DNA from: Ilex aquifolium
Taxonomy: Eukaryota > Streptophyta > Magnoliopsida > Aquifoliales > Aquifoliaceae
Assembly (NCBI GenBank): GCA_951799425.1
Contig: OX637402.1
Span: 33,261,492-33,325,491 of the forward strand
Direction of reading: 5' to 3'
Length of the DNA stretch: 64,000 nt
How positions within the stretch are numbered: position 1 is the first letter of the stretch; every line of letters begins with the position of its first letter. Below, piece after piece: positions 58,485-64,000 of this stretch. Below the pieces are notes generated by a model that ran no database searches, was not told where the DNA came from, and was given only the letters and a program-made list of their open reading frames with translations. Made by a program: the position numbers and the translations under genes.

Positions 58485-58726
58485 GCCCCCTCAAATCCTG
58501 TACAATATCAAAGGTTTTTTTATTTTAATGAAAAGTGGGATTGAATCTGTTTCTTTAAGGAACTTATAACGAGTTTAGTCCGTTAAAAAAATTTATTTAG
58601 AAATAAGTCTATTTTTAATCTTATTAAGTTAAGTTCACTATTTTTTTAAAACTCTAAAATAATCTTCATTGAATACAACTTTAAATTAATTTCCTAACTT
58701 GAGAATTATTATCTCTTAATTCACTA

Positions 58727-59023
58727 TCAATGAAGATATATGCTAACAAATTTTTTTTACATAAATTTGAAATTCAAATTCAAAGAACCACTAATACTCT
58801 CTCTCTCTCTCTCTTCATATATATATATATCAATGAAGATATGCTAACAAATTTTTTTTACATAAATTTGAAATTCAAATTCAAAGAACCACTAATACTC
58901 TCTCTCTCTCTCTTCATATATATATATATATATATATATCAATGAAGATATGCTAACAAATTTTTTTTACATAAATTTGAAATTCAAATTCAAAGAACCA
59001 CTAATACTCTCTCTCTCTCTCTC

Positions 59024-59064
<41 letters not shown>
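58727..59064. repeat. Three tandem 100-125 bp copies ending in (TC)n(AT)n
   Basis: Each copy starts ATCAATGAAGATAT, contains ACATAAATTTGAAATTCAAA and ends in CT and AT microsatellites that lengthen from copy to copy (AT run longest at 59030-59064). Copies start near 58727, 58829 and 58938. Confidence 0.9.
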
Positions 59065-59070
<6 letters not shown>

Positions 59071-61200
59071 TTTTATCATGTTACTATTTTTGTGAGTATG
59101 CTACTGTTTTTGTTGAATATGTTACTATTTTTATTGAGTATGTTATTACTGTTATTTTTTTCCAAATATTAATACTCAATGTTATTATTTTTTTTTGTTT
59201 TTGATTATTATTTTGTTTTTATGTTTAAATGTTACTATTCCTTTTTGCGTTTAAATGATACTATTTTTTGTATTTAAATGATATTAATTTTTGTGTTTAA
59301 ATATTACTATTTGTTTAATGTTATATATATGATAGATAGATAAATAAATAGTCTTATTCTATACATGAATATAAATGATATGAGATAACAAATTTTAATA
59401 TTAGTCAAACTCCTAAAATTTATGAGTTGTTAGTTTTCAATTTTTTTTTAATTAAATATAACTATTAGGGATATTTTGAACAATGGAGATAAAAATAAAC
59501 TTAATTTATATATTAAAATAGTTAGATTGTTTGTTTTGAACTTTTCGCAACTTAATTCGTTTTGATCCAATTATAATAATTGGACTTTTCATTCATTTTA
59601 TAACTCTAAAACTCTCATCTTTTATATAACTCTCTATATCTATCTTATACTCTCTTTCTCATACTAATTTTTTTTTTCACCTATGTTGTTTTTGTTATTA
59701 TTTACTCTATAAAACAGATGAAATTACATGTTATACAATCATTTATTCTATGAAACTAATTCAAAGTTTTTATATATCTAATGGTATGTATTCTATCACT
59801 TGATTTTTAATTTGTAAATAACATATAATGTAATAAAAAATAGTACATTGACTATAAATACAAAATAATATTAAATACAAAATGAACATTAGATTGTAAA
59901 TTAATATATAATTTTATCAAAAATTGACATTTAATTTTATCCAATTTATATTCAATTTTGTCGAATTAATATCAAATTAATTTTTATTATTATCAAATTA
60001 ATATTGAAATTAATTTAATCAATTTTTTGGAGTACTAAATTATTTCAATTTTTTGGGTACTAAATCAAATTTTATTTGATTTTATTAAATATTTAATTTT
60101 TTTGGTACTAAATTTGGAGAGGAGCAATTGTAAAAATAATAAAAAAATTTGTGATGAAATTATTAATTTTCATTAGCAACATTGACGGAAAGGAGATAGG
60201 GGGTCTCCGTGCAGTGAATTCAAATCTCATGAGGTTTCCGTGTTATTTATAAAATATTAGGAGGTGTCCGTATAATATTGCCAAAACTCAAGGGATGTCC
60301 GTGATTTTTACCCTGGTTTTTAATTAAACATTAATTTATTATTATTTTATCTGAAAAACTTGAATTAATGTATTTCTAATAAAAGTAGTTATTGGTTATG
60401 GGGTTTTGCTAGAAACCAAAAATGAAAATGTGTGTGAGTGTGTTTCTGTGTATATTTATATGTGAAAGATTAGACATTTGGTGATTAAATTTATAATTAT
60501 ATAGTGTCATTTGGGGTTGAATGATGATAATGTTGATAAATTCATGAATTTTATAAATGAGCAAATTTTGGTTGATTTTATTTATTGCTTAAAAATTGTG
60601 AATTTAATTGTGTTCTGTTAGTTTTTAGTTTTTTTTTTTTTGCTTGAGGTATTTATTACTTGAGGATATGGTGGATTGAAAATATAGTGGTTGAGTTTAT
60701 AATTATGTCGTCTTATTGGATTAAGTGGTAGTAGAAGTGATAAATTCGTGAGTCTTATATAAATGAGTAAGATTTTATTTATTGTTTAAAGATTTTAAAT
60801 TTAAATGGGTTATGTTAATATTTTTTTTTCTTCAAGAGACATTTGTATATATGATATTGTTTTGGGGAGTTTTATATTTTTTTATGATAGTTCCGTTAAT
60901 ATGGAAGATATGATCAATGATATATTTCGAGCCATTTTAAAAGAGGAATTGATATAAATATTTTTAGACCATTCCTTTTAAATTTAGGCAATTGTTTAAG
61001 ATTTTTTTGTTTGTTATATAGTGTCTTCAAGTATGGATAGTGACTAATATTAAATAAATTCAAGACTTATCACCAAATAAATCCATAAAAAGAACCGGCC
61101 TCCAAATTTCTTTTTATTCCACTACCTAAATTATCCATTGGGCTTTTGGAAAGCCACACCCACCACCCTTGGGTTTCATTGAACCTATGTATGTGGGCTT
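59065..61200. other. Intergenic, AT-rich
   Basis: Repeated TGTTACTATTTTT-like motifs at 59075-59310 are low complexity. About 60180-60315 has four (T/C)CCGTG/GTCCGT motifs, as in a dispersed plant repeat. No gene. Confidence 0.45.
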
Positions 61201-61261
61201 GTTGACCCTGTTTTGTTTGGGTCGCCTGATGAAGCCTCCAATGCAACGTCCGACGTCCGAG

Positions 61262-63983
61262 ATGGCATTACCAATGCTTCCGTTGCGCAACATTCCATCA
61301 TCTTCTCCCCTCACCCTCACTCTCACTACTCTTCATCAGCAACAACCATCACCGTCTATTCTTCACCTTATTCCCTTCCTCCCATCGGAGCTTCCATTCC
61401 CGATAACGCGATCTCAGGTTACCAAATTCTCTATCGCCGTCCGATTCCACAGAGAGCGACAGTAACTCTGATGGCAATGCAAAGAAGAGCCGCAACGAAA
61501 AAAAGTGCGGGGTATGGAGCTATCTGCCCCTCAAATCAAATGTATTCTCAGGTAGCCCCAAAAAGTGCCTTTTTTACGAAATTTCCCCACATTTCTCACA
61601 ATTACGAACATCAACTATCCACAATGGCTGCATTGTGTGTTTGATGGAAGCTTTGGTTTGTTATTGAGTGCAAAGTGGCGTCGTTGGAACGAGAAGTTGG
61701 AAGTTTTTGGTGCACAAATGTTTTATTATTTGTTCCCACTTGTTGGGTGGGGGTGGGGTATTGTGTGGTTCATGAAGTTAAGGTGTTTGTTTGTTTATTG
61801 CAGAGATTGGGTCGTGACTCGTGATGTTCGAAAAGGAAAGCGAAGACAGTTAAGTTATATAGGTATACGAATAGTAAGATTCTTATAGCACTACCAATGA
61901 AAGAGACTTAAAATTGACAAATTTATAAATTATATCCCACCCACAAATATTCAACTCCACCCCCATTACACTTCATAATGGGAAACTACCTAGCCCATCC
62001 CATTTTAAAACCACCACATTACTGACTAAGTTCCAGGGCTTAGCCAGTTCAGAAACATGGGTCAGTGATGATGATGAGGATGATGAAGAGGAATAAGAAA
62101 CTAAATATGATGATGAAGAGGAGGAGGTTGGCATAAATTATTTTTGTATTTTTGTGTGTTAGAACTTGGAATTGAGTATCAAATGATTAATTGGTTGTTA
62201 ATCTGTGACTCATTTTGGTGGTTGAGAAAATATGAATCCTTCAAAATGTTATTTAGAGGGTGTAGGAATAGCTGATGTGACTGCAGTATTCTGTGGCACC
62301 ATTGTGGGAGCCACATGTACTACACTATGCTTCTGTCCTCGCAATGGAGGTCACAGCATGCGAGTTATGCAATAGACCTTCCCCTTATCGTTTATGATAT
62401 GAAAAAGTTATAGTCCAAGTTTACATGGTTGTCTTACTCCCTTGAGCATTGTTTACAGGAATCCCATAATTATGTTGATGTAGCTACCAGATGGTTTGAT
62501 GGTCTAATCAAGAAGGAAAATGACATTACCAATGAAGTTTATGTAGTCCATACTGTAGATTTCGACTGTCAGGTTAGTTCGCTCTATTCTTGTGGATTGC
62601 AATTCACTGCATGTGCCTGAGGCTGAGCAATGCCCACTTGGTTTGAGATTTGAGCTTCAGTTCTGACTACTTAAATAATGCATTTCTTTATGCATCCTAC
62701 TCAAACTGTAGCTGGGATTTCATGAACTGGTTTCACATGGTAAAGATATCAGTTTTTGTCCTTTGCTAAGAGAAATGGCTCAAGCTACGGAGACCTATTA
62801 TCTTGAGTGCATTATGTGAACAAAATAACTGAGCATTATTAGGGGTCTTGATTCTGAAATCATAAGCGTTTGTTATCTACTTGAGGAGACACATACACTA
62901 GATAACGGGAGACAGGATCAGCTCTTAGTGATAAGGTTGACCAGAATTCTATTTACGTGTACTGGAAGTGGGCAATCTCTTTTCATATAATCTCGCATCA
63001 GCTGGCTCACTGCATAGGCCTGATAGGATTTTAGGCCAGCCAATATGGGCTAGAAAAAAGGTGGTTTCAGGATATGCAAAGCAATTTTAGTTGTCTATCT
63101 TGGCACCTATAATACTCCTGTCTCCTGGGCTGGATTATTTGAGACATGTTCAGACTTGAGAAGGTGAAAAATGCTCTAACACATACTAAAAGAGGATCTA
63201 CACTTGCCATATAAGTTTGCTGAGTCAGCTGGGCTATATGATTGGCATAATGATTCTGGGCAGTCAATACAGGACATAAAGCGGTGGTTTCAACAAAGGA
63301 ATCATAGTGATCCAACCCAATGTCTATTATATGGTTTTTATACCGATCTGTATGTCTGGATTGTCGTACAACCGTGTTGTTTCAGTTCATGGCCAGTATC
63401 AACAGTTTGATTAATGGGCTTGGTTGCTTGGCATAGGCCCAAGTTCAGGCCTTGCATGCTTTAGCATAGCCAATAATTTTCTGTTTTCTATGATTTCCTT
63501 CCTCAATTCTTTTGCTGACAAACAAGTTGTATAGGTTACCCGTATGTGGGCTTCTCTAAGAAAAATGGTGTTTACATCCTGTGGTAGATATTACAAGGTG
63601 CATGGTTCAGTTTGATTAATGGTTCAGTTAAATTTGGTTTGGTTTCCCTTAATCTGTCTAGTACATTTAAATTTACTTTGTGTAACGTATAGTGAATTCA
63701 GCCATGCTATCAGCTGGGTTGGGCTGCTAAAATTTCTGATATTTGTGTGTCATATACCGTGTAAATGCATCCATTTGAATAATGAATTGTGCATGAGTCT
63801 CCTCTCTTGTTTTTCTTGTGCTATTTTCCTCAACAGGAATTGTGTAGACTTGTCCGGAAAGTTCACAGTATACAAGAGCTTCAGGTCACTGCAGAGGAAA
63901 ATGAAGGGCAAGTCTATGTGGCACATAACGGGTTGCCAAATGACCTCGAAGGAAACCTCGCCAAGCAGCTACCAACTGAATAG
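61262..63983 (+). pseudogene. Intron-containing pseudogene of a putative plastid protein
   Basis: Four exons fit exactly in phase 0: 61262-61511, 62037-62126, 62459-62572, 63837-63983 (stop TAG at 63981-63983). Exon 1 starts MALPMLPLRNIPSSSPLTLT, Ser/Thr-rich like a chloroplast transit peptide. Its frame breaks at the AG run 61449-61456: the upstream frame stops at 61463-61465, while the frame two bases away continues as SDSNSDGNAKKSRNEKK. Exon 2 is acidic (ETWVSDDDEDDEEE) and carries an in-frame TAA, then resumes ETKYDDEEEE. Exons 3 and 4 are clean (YVDVATRWFDGLIKKENDIT; ELCRLVRKVHSIQELQ). Retained introns mean it is not retroposed. The protein family is not recognised. Sequencing error or a different start is possible. 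Confidence 0.55.
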
Positions 63984-64000
63984 GATCACAGTTCATTTGC

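Noticed and set aside
61213-61644. 143-codon frame overlapping exon 1 of the pseudogene
   Set aside because: It starts upstream in another frame, ignores the splice donor at 61511 and shows no domain.
1-64000. tRNA genes
   Set aside because: No A-box/B-box pair with a foldable cloverleaf was seen; B-box-like words occur only in SINE-like pieces.

Overview
This window is plant nuclear DNA from a eudicot. Evidence: AT-rich intergenic DNA, GT-AG introns, a 450-residue plant beta-tubulin with three coding exons, three 12-cysteine GASA/Snakin peptides, a chloroplast J-protein, and plant Ty3/gypsy (Athila and Tat-type) and hAT elements. The species cannot be named from the sequence.

Layout. 1-1374: a bZIP/DREB-rich promoter-like block, then gene-poor DNA. 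1375-5503: a complete non-autonomous Tat-like LTR element holding only a gag gene and a 1.4 kb hairpin-rich tandem array. 5875-6804: a hAT-type element with 8 bp target duplications. 7739-26338: a cluster of three GASA genes, all on the minus strand, split by a 10,024 bp Athila-type retrotransposon (11316-21339). Its two 1,384 bp LTRs look identical and it has one uninterrupted gag-pol frame. 21345-29661: repeats (a diverged local duplication with nested MITE and SINE, an LTR-like repeat, a hAT MITE). 30464-34146: a five-exon coiled-coil gene. 36288-37699: a four-exon lysine-rich gene. 38400-38830: a telo-box/site II/TATA promoter followed by a possible C/D snoRNA. 39-41 kb: a MITE, GGT/GAT low-complexity DNA and a long fold-back. 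42266-45955: beta-tubulin, with a hAT MITE in intron 1. 47422-51761: a 13-exon BRE/BRCC45 gene (BRISC/BRCA1-A deubiquitinase scaffold). 52-56 kb: repeats and an snRNA-type promoter motif. 56418-56918: an intronless DnaJ11-type chloroplast J-protein. 57-61 kb: AT-rich repeats. 61262-63983: a four-exon gene whose exons all fit in phase 0 but which carries a frameshift and an in-frame stop, so a likely pseudogene.

The host genes form no common pathway (secreted peptides, cytoskeleton, ubiquitin signalling, plastid chaperone). The strongest structural signals are the fresh Athila insertion inside the GASA cluster, the covarying hairpins and 160 bp higher-order repeat in the Tat-like element, and the coding-like phase-0 cassette exon in the coiled-coil gene. 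Exon models were built by hand from splice motifs, phase and family knowledge. No database search was possible.
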